From assembly GCA_021234155.1 (NCBI GenBank), contig JAJEKV010000008.1:8084445-8148444 (forward strand): a stretch of 64,000 nt of DNA, written 5' to 3'. This stretch comes from Isoetes taiwanensis (Eukaryota > Streptophyta > Lycopodiopsida > Isoetales > Isoetaceae). Shown piece by piece: positions 10,595 to 23,261 of the stretch. The translations under genes were made by a program, and so were the position numbers. Numbering within the stretch: position 1 is the first letter of the stretch; each line of letters starts with the position of its first letter. The notes beneath the pieces are model-generated. The model saw only the letters and a program-made list of their open reading frames with translations. It did no database searches and was not told where the DNA came from.

Positions 10595-11270
10595 CAGGTC
10601 TGGCTATGGCGGGCGTCGGAATAATGGCCGCAATAAATGCAAAGTGTATTAATGGCCGCAATAAACGCAAAGTGCACACATGTCTCATTAAGTTATTAGA
10701 GTGTATTAATGGCCGCAATAAATGCAAAGTGCACACATGTCGTGCTTTGATAATTTTTAAGGAATGTGGGTGGAAACTTGCTCATTCTTTGCTCAAGGAA
10801 GCTTAGATTGATTGAGCAAGGGGAGTCACGTGGCTGTGGCTCCTCCTCAATAAATATTAACTAGGAAAATACAAAAAATGTTCCTCAAAAATATTTTTCG
10901 ACACTTGACAGGTCTGGCTATGGCGGGCGTCGGAATAATGGCCGCAATAAATGCAAAGTGTATAAATGGCCGCAATAAATGCAAAGTGTATTAATGGCCG
11001 CAATAAATGCAAAGTGTATTAATGGCCGCAATAAATGCAAAGTGCACACATGTCTCATCAAGTTATTAGAGTGTATTAATGGCCACAATAAATGCAAAGT
11101 GCACATATGTCGTGCTTTGATAATTTTTAAGGAATGTGGGCGGAAACTTGCTCATTCTTTGCTCAAGGAAGCTTAGATGGATTGACTGAGCAAGGGGAGT
11201 CACGTGGCTGTAGCTCCTCCTCAATAAATATTAACTAGGAAAATCCTCAAAAATATTTTTTGACACTTGG
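10595..11270 (+). repeat. ~314-bp tandem duplication with a nested 28-bp repeat
   Basis: Copy 1 (10595-10908) and copy 2 (10909-11270) both run from CAGGTCTGGCTATGGCGGGC to a GACACTTG end. Within each, a ~28-bp unit (AATGGCCGCAATAAATGCAA plus AGTGTATT) is repeated: three units in copy 1 and five in copy 2. The large duplication and the unit expansion are therefore separate events. Frames across it are by-products of the repeat. Confidence 0.9.
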
Positions 11271-11359
11271 CGTGCATGCACTGGAGCATCAAAGAATTTC
11301 GAAGAATAGAATCAAAGTGTATGCATTATATATGGTTTGATAATGTGGGTAGTTTATGC

Positions 11360-11455
11360 GGTCATGAATTTTTATATAAATTGACATGTAGGAGCGGTGT
11401 TAATCTTGTCTCTGCTATTATTAAGGTCATGAATTTTTATATGAATTGACATGTT
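11360..11455 (+). mobile_element. Very short retroelement tail flanked by ~29-bp direct repeats
   Basis: GGTCATGAATTTTTATATAA and its continuation to TTGACATGT (11360-11388) recur at 11427-11455 with one change. Between them is a ~37-bp insert, AGGAGCGGTGTTAATCTTGT then CTCTGCTATTATTAA. The same 22 bases occur at 6089-6110, also followed by TA-rich sequence. This looks like a highly 5'-truncated retroposon end with a long target-site duplication. Confidence 0.55.
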
Positions 11456-11814
11456 TGCACGCTTTTGGCTAATGTCATAAAGCTTCCACCATCCATTGCC
11501 TTTTGTTTATATGCACACTATAGTTTATGCAAGTTTAAATGGGTTTTTTTTTAGGATTGAATATGAACCATTGACCTTTGGCATATTCCAAGCATCATAC
11601 CAAATTAACGGCTAACATCTTTTTGCCAAAAAATATTCTTTGCCACTTTCTAAGGTCACTTTCAAACCCATGATTGAGACAAAACAAATAAAAAACAAGG
11701 TGCTGCACACGAGGGGTTGCCCTTCGATGTTCGTACTATGAACACATGATGTCGTTTTCTTAATGTAGGAGTTTTGACTTTTGTTTACAAAGTTGTGCAG
11801 GTCAATTCATATAA
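11456..11814. other. Intergenic, nothing recognised
   Basis: AT-rich non-coding sequence ending at the LINE tail that starts near 11819. Confidence 0.4.
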
Positions 11815-11995
11815 CAGAGGAAGGAATAGAGTAGAATAGAATAGAATAGATATTTTAACGTCCACGGAGACCAATAGGTCATGGGACCCATACAATAGGC
11901 TAGTACAATCATTACTACTAGGATTAAAAAACCCCTGCCTCGAAAGGTTTTCAAGGGAAAAACCTTTGCAGTAATGATGATACTAGACAAGCAAA
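11815..11995 (-). mobile_element. 5'-truncated LINE 3' end with GAATA tail
   Basis: Read on the minus strand this is the last ~160 bp of the LINE seen at 57.8-59.1 kb: GGGTTTTTTAATCCTAG, GGTCCCATGACCTATTGG, TCTCCGTGGACGTTAAAATA, then (TCTAT)n. The plus strand reads GAATAGAATAGAATAG. No reverse-transcriptase sequence is retained. Confidence 0.8.
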
Positions 11996-12373
11996 GATAA
12001 TGACCACTGAGGGCTCAGTAAATTGAAGATGTTCATCTAGAACCTCAAGTATGTATAATGCCAAGTCATGCACAGATGGTGCTCTGAGAAGTTGTGGAAG
12101 CGTGGAATGGAATGCTAAGGTCAAAAAATGATTCCGGACTATCTCAAAAGCAGGGCAACTCAGAAGAGTATGGAAAGAGAAAGTATTGATAACTTTATAC
12201 TAATTAGGCTAAGCCCATTGGGCATTTTTGAGACATTGTGGTCTTTTTCAGGTGAATGCTATATGTATGCGTTCTGTGGTCACTCCAGTAACAGTGACCT
12301 TTTTGGCTGTGGCCTTTTCGTTGTGGCCACTGTCCAAACCCTTTTCTTTTAAGCACATACACCTTTTTGTCTA
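11996..12373. other. Intergenic, nothing recognised
   Basis: A 74-codon plus frame (12128-12352) has no recognisable domain. No other structure is seen. Confidence 0.35.
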
Positions 12374-12445
12374 AGCCTTTGGGTATATAAAAATGAAGAA
12401 GTAGGTCTCAGCCTTTGGGTATATAAAAATGAAGAAGTAGGTTTT
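12374..12445 (+). repeat. 36-bp perfect tandem duplication
   Basis: AGCCTTTGGGTATATAAAAA with its continuation is repeated exactly at 12374-12409 and 12410-12445. Each unit has a TATATAAA core resembling a TATA box. No gene start is recognised downstream. Confidence 0.8.
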
Positions 12446-14255
12446 GTTATCATGAACTAAAGCTTTATTGATTCTCCTTTTATCAAGCATAGCAAAACAG
12501 GAGGGGTTGATCTCTCCAAATTCCGATTTAAAAGCAAGAAATCCGGTTGAGCTTTTTTTCATGTCCCGAGAAAAACAACAGACTGCATATGCAAAATTTA
12601 GGACTACAACATGTACAAAATATGGTACACAACATTGCTTGTTATGTCAAGCAGCAATTTGGAACACTATTTTGCACTCTTCTTCACTTAAAAACTATGG
12701 CAACTGAAGATTCAACACCATCACCTTCACTGAATGGGATGAAGTCTCTCAAACTCAAGTATGATAAAATAGTCCATCTAAAGTCAGGCAGCTTGCTATA
12801 ACTGAGGTTATTGTATTTAACTATACACTACCATTTTGGATGAATTTTAAGGACTCTACAAAGAAACCCGAAACCAGTTGAGTCGCTGGTTTGGTAGGAG
12901 CCGTCCCAATGAACAAGTACCTGGCAACTGGTAGTTAGTTTCCCTCATCGGCATCCGCAGATGAGAATACATGACGGCAAAGATAGGTTCAAAACTCTGA
13001 TCACAAGGTCTCAATGTGAAAAAATAGAAGCTCCACTTACCTGGCTTCAAATCCATGTGTTTGGGTACTCACCAAAGTATTTCCTGCACGGAAGAGTTGT
13101 TGAAGGGCATCAATCTACCCTGACGAAAATGCATCAAGAACTCCTACCATCGCCAACACTCTTCATGTTTCTAGAATTTTCAATGGATTTTTTAGCCAGT
13201 AGGTACCTTGCACAATATAAAAAACAGTTAGGCGGTTCGAACAACAGCGACCTGCAACACAGGTGACTGACAATTTGCTGGCAACAAACATTTTGGAGGT
13301 TTTCGGCATATTCTAGGCATATTTCAGCATATACTTAGAATATGATAAAAAACCACTTGAGCGACGGTTTGTCTCCTTAGGGGCAACCCCAAAAAAAAAA
13401 AAGTTAGTAATAAAACAGACTATATTGTTTTTGTACCCAATGGACAAAATGGAATAACAAATTATATGCATGTATATTTGTAGAATAAGATGGTTAGATC
13501 ACGTGTAATTTGTTGCTTTTAAGTAGTACACCCAGGGATGTCGTACCTACACCACCAGCACTGTGCAGTATGTTAATACAATCAAAATTTATGTATTCTT
13601 ACTGTATCAAGGGATTTTCCATATGGGGATTAGTAAGAGTAAGCTTACGTTAATTGGAAAGTTTAATAGTATACTAGATTATTCACTTCATCACTTTGCC
13701 AACCTTTCCTAACTAGAATTGCACCTACTACCAGCTTTGAGAGCATGATTATGCCACCTTTAAGAGCATGCATTTCCATTAAATTTTCCTTTAAGAGAAA
13801 TATCTAGTTTCTAGAATTGATATTTGAAAAGTGTAGTCTGATCTGTAGAAGAACCACAAGTCTTAAATAAGAAGTTCAGGGATGAGAAGTTGCCAACAGC
13901 AAAGCTTTTGCTGGTATCAGCTGCTAGTCTTTTAGGTTAATTGAAAGGTGTTGGTATATGTGGACTGACTTATAGAACTTAATTGTTCCTCATTGTCGTT
14001 TTGCTTTTGGCAAAATCAAGGTGCCAAGATCTAAAAATATGGAAGCATTGCATTGGATGCATGCACACCAGACATATATGGAGCATTTTGCTTTTTTCAA
14101 AGTAACATTCTTCTAGATAGCCAATTAATGGTTATGATCTTGGTTGTAGACTTATTTATGGCATTTTTTGGCAGAAAATTATATATGGTGCTAGAGTTTA
14201 CGGGTTACAGTCTATAGTCTTGAGGCCCCAAATGTCCAATGGTTGGACACATAAA
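12446..14255. other. Intergenic, no recognised gene
   Basis: Plus frames of 79-101 codons at 12468-12801 and 12961-13266 show no known domain. A poly(A) run lies at 13390-13401. The rest is AT-rich sequence without clear repeats. Confidence 0.35.
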
Positions 14256-14580
14256 GTTTTGCAGACTTGCTATTTGCGGCATTCTTGGCATAAAATTACA
14301 TAGTACCAGAAATTTATCGCAAAATTATCTAGTACCAGAAATTTATCACATATAGTTTTGTAGACTTGCTATTTGTGGCATTTTTGGCACACAATTTAAT
14401 ACTAGAAATTTATCACGAATAGGTTTTGCAGACTTGCTATTTTGTGGCATTTTTGACACAAAATTATAAAGTACTAGACATTTATCGTGGCGGCCTTGGC
14501 CACCGCGAATATTTCTTTGGTTATAAACTTGTTGATTTGGACCCATGATTAAAGTCTAATATGCCACAAGGAGGTTTTTT
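14256..14580 (-). mobile_element. SINE copy (minus) with an amplified, tandemly repeated tail side
   Basis: The GC-hairpin core (minus strand AAAGAAATATTCGCGGTGG, CCAAGGCC, GCCACGATAAAT) is at about 14480-14522, homologous to 9718-9760. Toward the tail side the plus strand shows three units starting GTTTTG(C/T)AGACTTGCTATTT at 14256, 14355 and 14423. Each ends TA(G)TAC(T/C)AGAAATTTATC, which is the complement of the SINE end. The SINE 3' terminus therefore seems to have been duplicated together with flanking DNA. Confidence 0.65.
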
Positions 14581-16959
14581 GTGCGAATTGAAAATTGTGT
14601 CAATTTATGGCTAGCAGAATTACATCCATATCCATATATAATAAGATGAAGCCAAGTCATTACATTATTTTGCAGGAGTTTGTTTGACCTAATGTTCACA
14701 TCTCTAGCTTCAATTCTAACTATGGATCTTTGCCTGTACCCTTTGTCTCTTTAGCAACGTTGGGTTTTGAGCTTTAGAAACATGTGCTTTAGGAATAATC
14801 TAATATATTTATTGTGTTCCTAATCTAGCTTAACTTAAATTGAAGGCGCTACTATATACATAAAAAATATTGAAGCAGAGTTGTTAGCTATATCTGCAAA
14901 AAAAATAATGGTTACATGGGGAATTCCATTGGCAATGTGCTTTCTCAGTCTCCTGCACTAGATGACACTATTTATCCTGGACAGACTATTGTTTTTCTTA
15001 ACCAGGCTGTGGTGTTTAAAGGATCAAACTAGAACAATGAAAATGGTCAACTAGGGCAGAGTAATCCTTTACCTGGAATGCCTGCAAACGGAATGCATGA
15101 GAATGATTTGACAGTTCTGATAGGATCGGGTATGCAAAATGGTCCTTTTGGAAGTTCAAGATGGATACTTTTCTCCTCCGGCAGAGATGCAGTTACTTAT
15201 ATCTGCTAGAATATCTTATGATGTCCTAAAGAGGTCTACAATGACTTTTAACAAATTGTAATCCCAATTCAAGCTTCATCCAGCATCATGGTATTCATAG
15301 AACCAACTAGCAGAAAGCATTCCTTGGGAAAAAACGGAAAGTGTGTTATGCTCGTTGAATTACTACTCAATTGCAAATATCTCCTTGTCACCATTTTCCA
15401 GGGATTGCATACTTAAACAACTTGGACATGCCAAGAAAGCTAGAAAAGCTGTTGGGTGAAGAGATACCCTGCAAGACACATGATGCTCACAACTTTTGGG
15501 TTCAATCTGGCTCAGAACTTGGTAACCTAGACGGACCATTTGGTGGAGCTTAACATCTCAGGAAACAACTTGTCTGGTTTCCTTTTTGTTAGAGTTGAAA
15601 ATACACACTATTGATCACATGAATTGCTCCTCCCTCTTGCTTAGATGGCTAAGCATTGAATGGAACTCGATATTATGCATGATTTCATTGTTGCAGACAG
15701 TAGGCAGGACACGGTTCTTTTTGTTAAAGTCTATGATATGAGTCTAAAGCACTCATATTTTGCTTCGCAAATCTTGCATTTGAACTCAGATTCTGTCCAA
15801 CTATTGGATATGTGGGGCCTCAAGTTTTTCTGATTTTATAAACATTTAATAAAAAATCTATCACATAAGACCCCTTGGTTTAGGAGTAACTCAAGCTGCT
15901 ATAATAATTCAGATGTTAATGAACATTTCATAACAAATCCCCCTATCCTCATCACCTTGATTTTGCATCATCCTGTATCTTTGTGGTTCGTGGAAAACGG
16001 CCATCTTTTCGCAAAATTGCCATGCGTGAAATACGTAAATTGATCCGGTTGAGGCGTTTTTGTTGACCTTTCTTTCACTGTCTAATGGCTCGAAAAATAG
16101 ATGCCTTATGTCAGTAGTTTCGTCCACCATAATCCCAAAGAACGGGCTCTCTTTTGACGTTTTGCATGACTACTACATTCAAGGTTTGGAAGATGGAAGA
16201 TAAAAAGTTGATGCAGCCTCTTCTATCATTATATAAATAAGGGATATCTTTGATTCCCTTGCATCTTTAACATGACGTCAAATTTGCTAAGGGAAAGAAA
16301 TTCTTGAGCAATAATATATGCTATCCTTAAGAAAATAAGAATGGTCTCATCAATACCCCTGTTGTGCACTGGTGCAACAATGGCATCTCTCTTGGCTGCA
16401 CCCTGAGCATATATAGCAGTCTTGTGCTCCATTGAATTTGCATGACCTATCAATGCACTGGTTTTAATATTTTAGCTTCCAGTTGTAGCAAATGTAGAGG
16501 TATTCTTCTTATCCTGCATGCAAATCTCAGAAACATAAACCCTGACTCCTTAACAAACTCTACCCATGACCAAGTATCTTTCCAGGAATCCTTTTACTTC
16601 AATTTTTGTCTTCAATATCATCTAAATCTACATTGTCCCAATCTTCTATTGGATTCTAGTTTGCATCCACATTCTCAAAAACTGCTACTGATGATGCTAT
16701 CCACCCCTTGTTGAACAATGTGCTTTGCAATGGACCACTGACCTTCCTCTTGCCAGTAGGCACTCTGCCAATATCTCTTGTTCTCTAGAATACTCCAGAA
16801 TAGAAAAGGATGAGATGCAAAAAATATGACGATCTACTCTTCTTGCTCTGTAATCGATGGTTGTTCTAATATTCCATTTTCACACACCACAAGAAGTGGC
16901 AGTTTATCCAGATGTCGTGGGAGCTATTGTAGCTCCATTTATGACATCTTCTTACGTGT
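14581..16959. other. Intergenic; possible decayed exons, none identified
   Basis: Plus frame 15371-15553 (60 codons, ending GGA then stop) and minus frames 16130-15909 and 16453-16229 have some charged-residue content but match no family I recognise. Upstream, 14930-15180 reads as a fairly open plus frame with two stops. I treat these as unassigned. Confidence 0.3.
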
Positions 16960-16989
16960 TTCAGTCATTAAAATCTCCACAGATTTCTA

Positions 16990-17215
16990 AGACTGTAACG
17001 GAGCATGGTGATGGTTGGAGAATTGTTACACTTAAGAAGAGTCATGGGTGAGATAGAGGAGAGTCATACTAAATGAGATTCTGAGATATACATGTAGTCT
17101 TGCACAAAGAGACATTTTCTCTCTTTGAGTTTTAGACCTGTCTCTCATCGTATTGTACTTTTTTCTTGATTGATAATGAAGTTTATCTCTCGTCCTTCAA
17201 AAAATAAAAAATAAA
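16990..17215 (+). repeat. Possible LTR or 3'-UTR-like remnant
   Basis: A stretch beginning GGTTGGAGAATTGTTACACT and ending TTGATTGATAATGAAGTTTA, TCTCTCG resembles the general look of plant copia LTR ends (mRNA 3' end just before a T-rich tail). No matching second LTR or coding region was found, so this is weak. Confidence 0.25.
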
Positions 17216-18919
17216 ACCCACAACATTGATAGAGGCACTAAATACGCAGAAGCAAACAACAATTTTTAAAGCATATATCATCTAAAATAAATATGGCATA
17301 CACCAAATCAACCATCGGAGTAGTCGCAGGAGTAGGAGAAGAGCAAACTGGAGAATTTTCAAACTTTTTTTAATTTTCTCAATCATAGATTCAAAATGAT
17401 CAAGATCCAATAGTGCTGATGAATTTTGGCTGATGTGGCATGTCGCGTGGACATCTTAGAATTACAAGAATTGTTGCACCTCCCTTTGGGCCGTGGAAAG
17501 GAAGAACAAAGAACAAAAGGGAGCAAGCATTTTATAACCTCTATTACATATCCATTGTACCATTCCATAGTTTTTTGAGGTTTCTGTAGACATTAAAATT
17601 ATATTTAGATATCTACCCTCTTCCATCCTAATCAAATACTAGGTGATCCAAGCGAAGCAAAATGAATGATCATGTAAAAGATTGTTCTACGTACTGAATG
17701 AGGGACTGATGCATTGATCACTTGTCAAGACTAATGAATGTGCTTCAGAGTGACTAAACTGCGATATATATTGGATATAGATAGCATTGGCTCCGAATAT
17801 ATATAAGCAAGTAGCTTATGTTGCATCCAATGCTAGGTTATATTTATGTTGCAATTCAATGAAACATATTGAGATATATTCTCATGATGAACTCACAAGA
17901 TGCATACTTCAACTCGGAAAAACAAAATCAAACAGGAAGGACGAGGAAAACTGTCCAAAATCGAACAACAAGGGCGAGAAAGGAGAGAATAAAACTGCTG
18001 AGATAAACATACCAACATGAGAAGGTGGTGATGATGGTTTGCAATAAAAAGCAAACCCAATGGAAATTGCATGCAATCCATGAGTGATGCATGCACGCTC
18101 ATCCTCCCGAAATTATTGGTCCGACGGTCCATATCGATTCCATTAGGATGGTGACGGTGACTCAATCTCATAATGGGAGCTATTCCAGATAAAGACATTA
18201 GAATGTTAGCGTTAAATATTAATGCTTTATACTTGTGCCCAATATGCAACTGGTTCAACGGGAATTTCATTATTTTCTGGGTATATTGTGAACAAACGAT
18301 GTCAATGTCTACATGCTAAAACCGAGTAAATTTATGATTTATTATTCATCATCAATACGTATCCATTTTTCTGCTTTCATAAAATCCTATTGATGCTTAA
18401 GTCGTGCTTAAGACTTAGAGTAGTTTCTATTGATTGAATGTATGACAGGTTACATTTATGATTTTTTGCTAACAATCACAAGCCCTTCGAAAAAAAGAGT
18501 TGTTCTAATTTGCAAAATGAACAATGCATCTATTGCATGACACTAACAAATTGAACTTGAGTTTCCATGGTCATGCCAAACATAAAGGAAACACAAAGAG
18601 CAGATGTAGTACGACTTGCATATAGCATGTGATAGGGAAAGCCATAGTTGCGATCAAATGTATTATAAGGGAGATAATGCTTTCTTATCAATTTGGAGTT
18701 AGGAATGAAGTGCATAGGGTGCTCTAGCACCCACTATCTTAGCTTTACATGTTCTACATAATATCATGCTTTCATAAAATGGCACTATAGTGGTCCAACT
18801 CCCCACGATTTCCAAACTGGCACAAATTCCCCGCTGCAGCACGCCCTCCCCCCACCCCTCCAAAAAAAAACCCTGGCGCTAAATTTCTTGTGTAGATAAC
18901 TAAACATGGTATAAATAAC
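17216..18919. other. Intergenic, downstream of the 4CL-type gene
   Basis: No recognised coding sequence. The minus frame 18270-17893 (125 codons) has no familiar domain. A C-rich block at 18835-18880 precedes the 4CL 3' end. The 4CL 3'-UTR should occupy the part just below 18920. Confidence 0.4.
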
Positions 18920-21900
18920 TTAATAAGGCATTTCTTCAAGTAGTTTCTTCAAATCCTTCCACAAAATTTTTCCGGTCGGAGACCTCGGGATATTGTCTAT
19001 GAAATATATAGCTCGTACTCTCTTATAATATGTTACCTGCAAGCCATATAAGCCCATGATATCAATAAAAAACATATAAATATATACAAAAGAGCAACAA
19101 CTATATAGTAAAGCTTCACCTGCTTGCTGACAAATTCAATAATGCTAGTCTCGCATATATCAGAACAATTCGCCTTGACAACGAAGGCTACTGGTATATC
19201 TCCTACTACTTCATCTTGCCGTCTGGTCCATCACAATAATATTAATAAACAAAATAGAATATTCTGAATAGAATAGAAAATTTTATAATATATATTAGAT
19301 ATATACCCCACAACAGCAACATCTGATATTAGTGGGTGTGAAATCAAAATGGCCTCAAGCTCCGAAGGTGACACCTAAAGAAACAAGTTAAAGTTATATA
19401 AGATAAAAGAAGAATGTATAATAAGGAGTAGACAATAAAAATTGCACCTGATATCCTTTATATTTCATCATTTGTTTTAGCCTGTCAGTTAGAAACATCT
19501 CTTCATTTTTGTCTATAAATCCTATATCTCCAGTATGTAACCATCCATCCTTGTCTATAGTAGAAGTTGTAGCCATTGGATTGTCCAAATACCCTAAGAA
19601 GTTGAAAAACAATGTCTGAGAATTTTTGTATATGCCTACGAGCACATTTGATATTAGATTTTGTTTTTAAAATATTATCCACAAAGACAACAAGAGAGAC
19701 ATAGAATGGAAAACAAGAATCATAGCTAATAAGAAAGAAAAGTGGCACTGTTAGAATATTGTGTTGAGATCTATCAAATGTTATATGTTGCAGAAAACGT
19801 ATGCTCTATAACAAGTACAAAGGTATCTATCTTCAAATTCATTCAGAATATAGAACGAACAAAGTTTTCATATAATCAAAGAGTAAAAGGAAAACAATGT
19901 ATTAAATATTTCCTCATTATAGGGTATAATATAGAATCAAGTAGCACATTTAACATATAAAAATCATTAGTATCTAGGTGTATGGGAATTCACAAAGCCG
20001 TTGGTGAGATGCCTAGATTGAACTTCATAATCAAGGATAAAACCAAGCGAATTCACAATTCATTAAGCTAAATCTTTAGCATGTTTAATATTATTGGGGG
20101 CAAGGTGACATAATAATACTGCTCATATAAATCATACATTAACTGAACTCAAGACCTATGAATACACGATATACTTTTCACAACTACGAAGACCTTGACT
20201 ATCATAGCCACACAACAAAAGCTTGTCAAGCCATACCATTATTGTCATCATATACCACATCCTATCCCAGTGATGCAAATTCCAAATGACAATTTTAAAC
20301 ATGATATTACATTGGAATTAAGTAGTGGTTACTAAGAGAATAGAATAGAATAAGCTTTTGTCATCCATATCAGAGGATTTGTCTTTGCTCTAGAGCTCTA
20401 GGCAATGTTGTCAAACGAAAACATCTTTATGACACGAAGATTCTAAAAAAATAATGCATTACAAATGGAGTTTGAATGGAGAAGGATCAAGTTGGTATAT
20501 ATGCAAAGGAAAAGGCACTTATATACGTTATATGATACAAAAATACAAGATGTATGGAAGGATTCGAGTAGATCCAAAAATGTTCAAGTCAGCCGGTTCG
20601 AGTGAACCCGGTTCTAGAAAATTAGAGACAGATTAATGAAATTCTAAATACGCCATGTGCATGGCAATCTGTCAAGCAGGCCACCTGTGGAGGATCCCTT
20701 CGCAAGGATCTGCACAAATCAGAGCTGGCTAGAAACAAAAAGTATAAGGTTACAACATGCATTAAAGCTAGGATTTGGAGATGGTGTTAGAAAATAGGCA
20801 ATTGGCTATTGAAAAGTGTTATCCAGAGTGACATTCTGATATGAATGTCAGGATTCAGGCTGCAAATCCTGGCGAATTGTGCTTGGAGAAGTCTTTGATT
20901 GATTCAAACTGAAATGATTTGTAGGGAGGTATTTATCTCTTTGAATTCCTGCATTGACAAGCAATAATAGATTTTTGTGGGTGCTTTTGTATCGGGTTCA
21001 AGGCCCGTGATAATAAAACCTCAAAAGGCGCTAAAAAAAAAGGGCTAACTCGTGCCAGCAAAAGGCACTTTGATGCAGACCGTAGCCATCTCCAGATTTG
21101 AAGGCATAATCTTTGAAATTTCTGTTTTCTCAATGTGCCTTCAATGTGTTGCTGGCGCGTAGAACACTAATGGCTGAGTTTTGATCTCAGCTATAAAACT
21201 TGAGGGCCAGGCTGTTAAGGAAAGATCACTTTCACTTATTTGGAAATAGGAGAAGAAAGATGATTGACTAAGAATACAATAGAATATGGTACAAATTATA
21301 ATTGAATTGAAACGATACAAAAACTAAATAGTCTATGTCCAATGAAAAACAAAGTATGGTCATTGCTTATGTGGGATTCTCTGAAAGGTTTTCAAGGGAA
21401 AAGCCTTGATAAGGATTTATATGACATCATGATTTGAAATCCATGGTGTAGCTCATAGGATAGCTATGAAAACTATGAAGAGGAAAGAATGATTATACAT
21501 GTTCCTCATGTTCTAAGAGCAAAATATTGCATGTTTTTCACCAAAAATATACAATATGAGCATATGTATAACAAAAATAGAGGAAATTACTTAAATTGGA
21601 AAAAAAAAAAAATTCTAACTTGCAAGAAAAGGGGCCAAAAAATATACCTTTCATAACCTGAGGTCCTCGGATCCACACCTCTCCAAGCTCATTATATGAA
21701 ACTGATTTGTTGGTTTGTGTATCTACAATCTTTACTTCGCTGTTACGAACAACCGTTCCACAAGACCCTGATTTAACAGCAAATGGATGTCTGGCAAATG
21801 CGAGAGACATGGATATTACTGGACCTGCTTCAGTCATGCCATATGCCTGTTACATCACATTAGTATAGAAATAATAAAGATCACAAGCTAAAGATTTACT

Positions 21901-22986
21901 AGTTAGAAATTTTACCTGAGCAAAGACAACATGCGGGAACCTTAATCGAATGGCATCTTCAGAATTACGTCCCAAAGGAGCGGCACCACACATCACCATC
22001 TCGAGGCTGGAGACGTCATAATCCATGACAAGAGGGTTTCTAGACAATTCTAATAGAACTGGCGGCACTAACATTGTCACGGTAACCTTGTACTTTTCAA
22101 TGTGTGATAAAACATCGACAAAGTTATACTTCTTCATGATAACAACCGCTGCTCCAGCCCTCAATGCAGTAAGTAGAAGTGTGACAAGACAATATACATG
22201 GTGCATGGGGAGCATGCACAAGATGATGTCTTTAGTAGAGATGTTTAGATTTGGATTGTCACCCTCCACTACCTGAGATATGCTTGAAGTGATATTTTTA
22301 TGGGTCAACATGACACCTTTTGGCAAACCACATGTCCCAGAGGAGTATAATATGGCAACTGTGTCATCAGCTTGTATGTTCATATGGGGCCAATTGTCAC
22401 CATCAATATCCATTAAGACAGAAAAATGTTGGCAACCAGTTGGGGGGTTATCAATTGTCAAAATGGGAATGCTTGACCCATTAATTAGTTTGTAGGCATT
22501 GAAAGTCTCGGTGACAATCATTTTAGCCTTGCTTGCTCTTGCTTGTCTCAATGCCTCAACTTCATGAGCTGCTGGATGTGCAGTGGTCAAAGTTGCCCCC
22601 CTCATTGCTATCCCAAGGACGAGTAATGCAACTTCAATACAATTTGGAAGCATAATCATTACCATGTCATGTTTTTCTATGCCAGATTTAGCTAGCCCTC
22701 TAGCAATTCTTATTGCATAACTCCGGACTTCAGCATATGACAATTTCTTTCCTGAGGCCCCATCAATAAGACAATCTTTGTGTGGGTAAGCTATAAACTT
22801 TTGCAGACAGAATTCAGCTAGGGGAAGAGTGTTGGACAAATCTAGATCAATTAGTTTGGATTTGAAGATGTGCTCTCTATCCTCATGAGGATGATCTATC
22901 ATGCTTACCATGGAAGAAGTATTGTGGCTAGGAACCTCGACCCTGTTGTTGGAAAGCTGAGGAGCTGGCTTGATGATGGTGGTCAT
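18920..22986 (-). CDS. 4CL: 4-coumarate:CoA ligase-type acyl-activating enzyme, 6 exons
   Basis: ATP-dependent acid:CoA ligase of the adenylate-forming family. In plants this class activates hydroxycinnamates for phenylpropanoid synthesis in the cytosol; the exact substrate is inferred. Exons on the minus strand: 22986-21916, 21846-21648, 19593-19448, 19374-19307, 19222-19120, 19036-18920. All junctions are GT-AG in frame, giving 567 aa. Box I reads [11 protein letters not shown] (residues 215-225), with Cys219 where most 4CLs have Thr. YGMTEAGP is at 359-366. Box II reads GEVWIRG (412-418), where true 4CLs usually have GEICIRG. The hinge region DRLK starts at 460, and the catalytic Lys of TGKILWK is Lys552. 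Length fits the family. There is no C-terminal peroxisomal SKL (it ends EMPY). Intron 2 is 2,054 bp with LINE relics. It may be 4CL proper or a 4CL-like ligase. Confidence 0.93.
20337..21480. mobile_element. LINE debris inside 4CL intron 2
   Basis: A GAATAGAATAGAATA tract at 20337-20353 is followed by a TTTTGTCATCCATATCAGAG block. At 21383-21413 the sequence CTCTGAAAGGTTTTCAAGGG, AAAAGCCTT matches the LINE 3' region at 11940-11965 and 57893-57917. These are old, diverged insertions in the intron. Confidence 0.5.
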
Positions 22987-23260
22987 GTTTTATGCTAATA
23001 CAGAGCAAAGTTTGTTGTTGATATTTGTAAGAGGAAGGGTGAATGGAGTGATAGAAGGAAGAAGAACATTGTAGGAAGGAAATCCAGTTGGAGTAAACTT
23101 GGAATTAGTCAAGAGGAGAAAAAGGCCAAAACAAGGGGCATTTTTTTCAAGTATGCAATGCTCGTTTTCTCCTGAGGAGGACCTTTTTTTGTATTACTAT
23201 TGACAAATGTCGTTATTGGGCAAACTGTTGCTTTTGGGACAAGACCAGCTGAATGACCAG
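22987..23260 (-). promoter_or_regulatory. 5' flank of the 4CL-type gene
   Basis: This is upstream of the minus-strand ATG at 22986. It is purine/pyrimidine-biased (plus strand AGGAAGGG and AGAAGGAAG blocks), with no clear TATA box. Leader length and transcription start cannot be read from the sequence. Confidence 0.3.
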
Positions 23261-23261
23261 A

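Noticed and set aside
10306-11176. Several 60-142 codon frames on both strands
   Set aside because: They follow the tandem repeats; frames are open on both strands because the repeat lacks stops.
10595-11270. CRISPR-like array of repeats and spacers
   Set aside because: Units are directly tandem without unique spacers, in a plant nuclear context.
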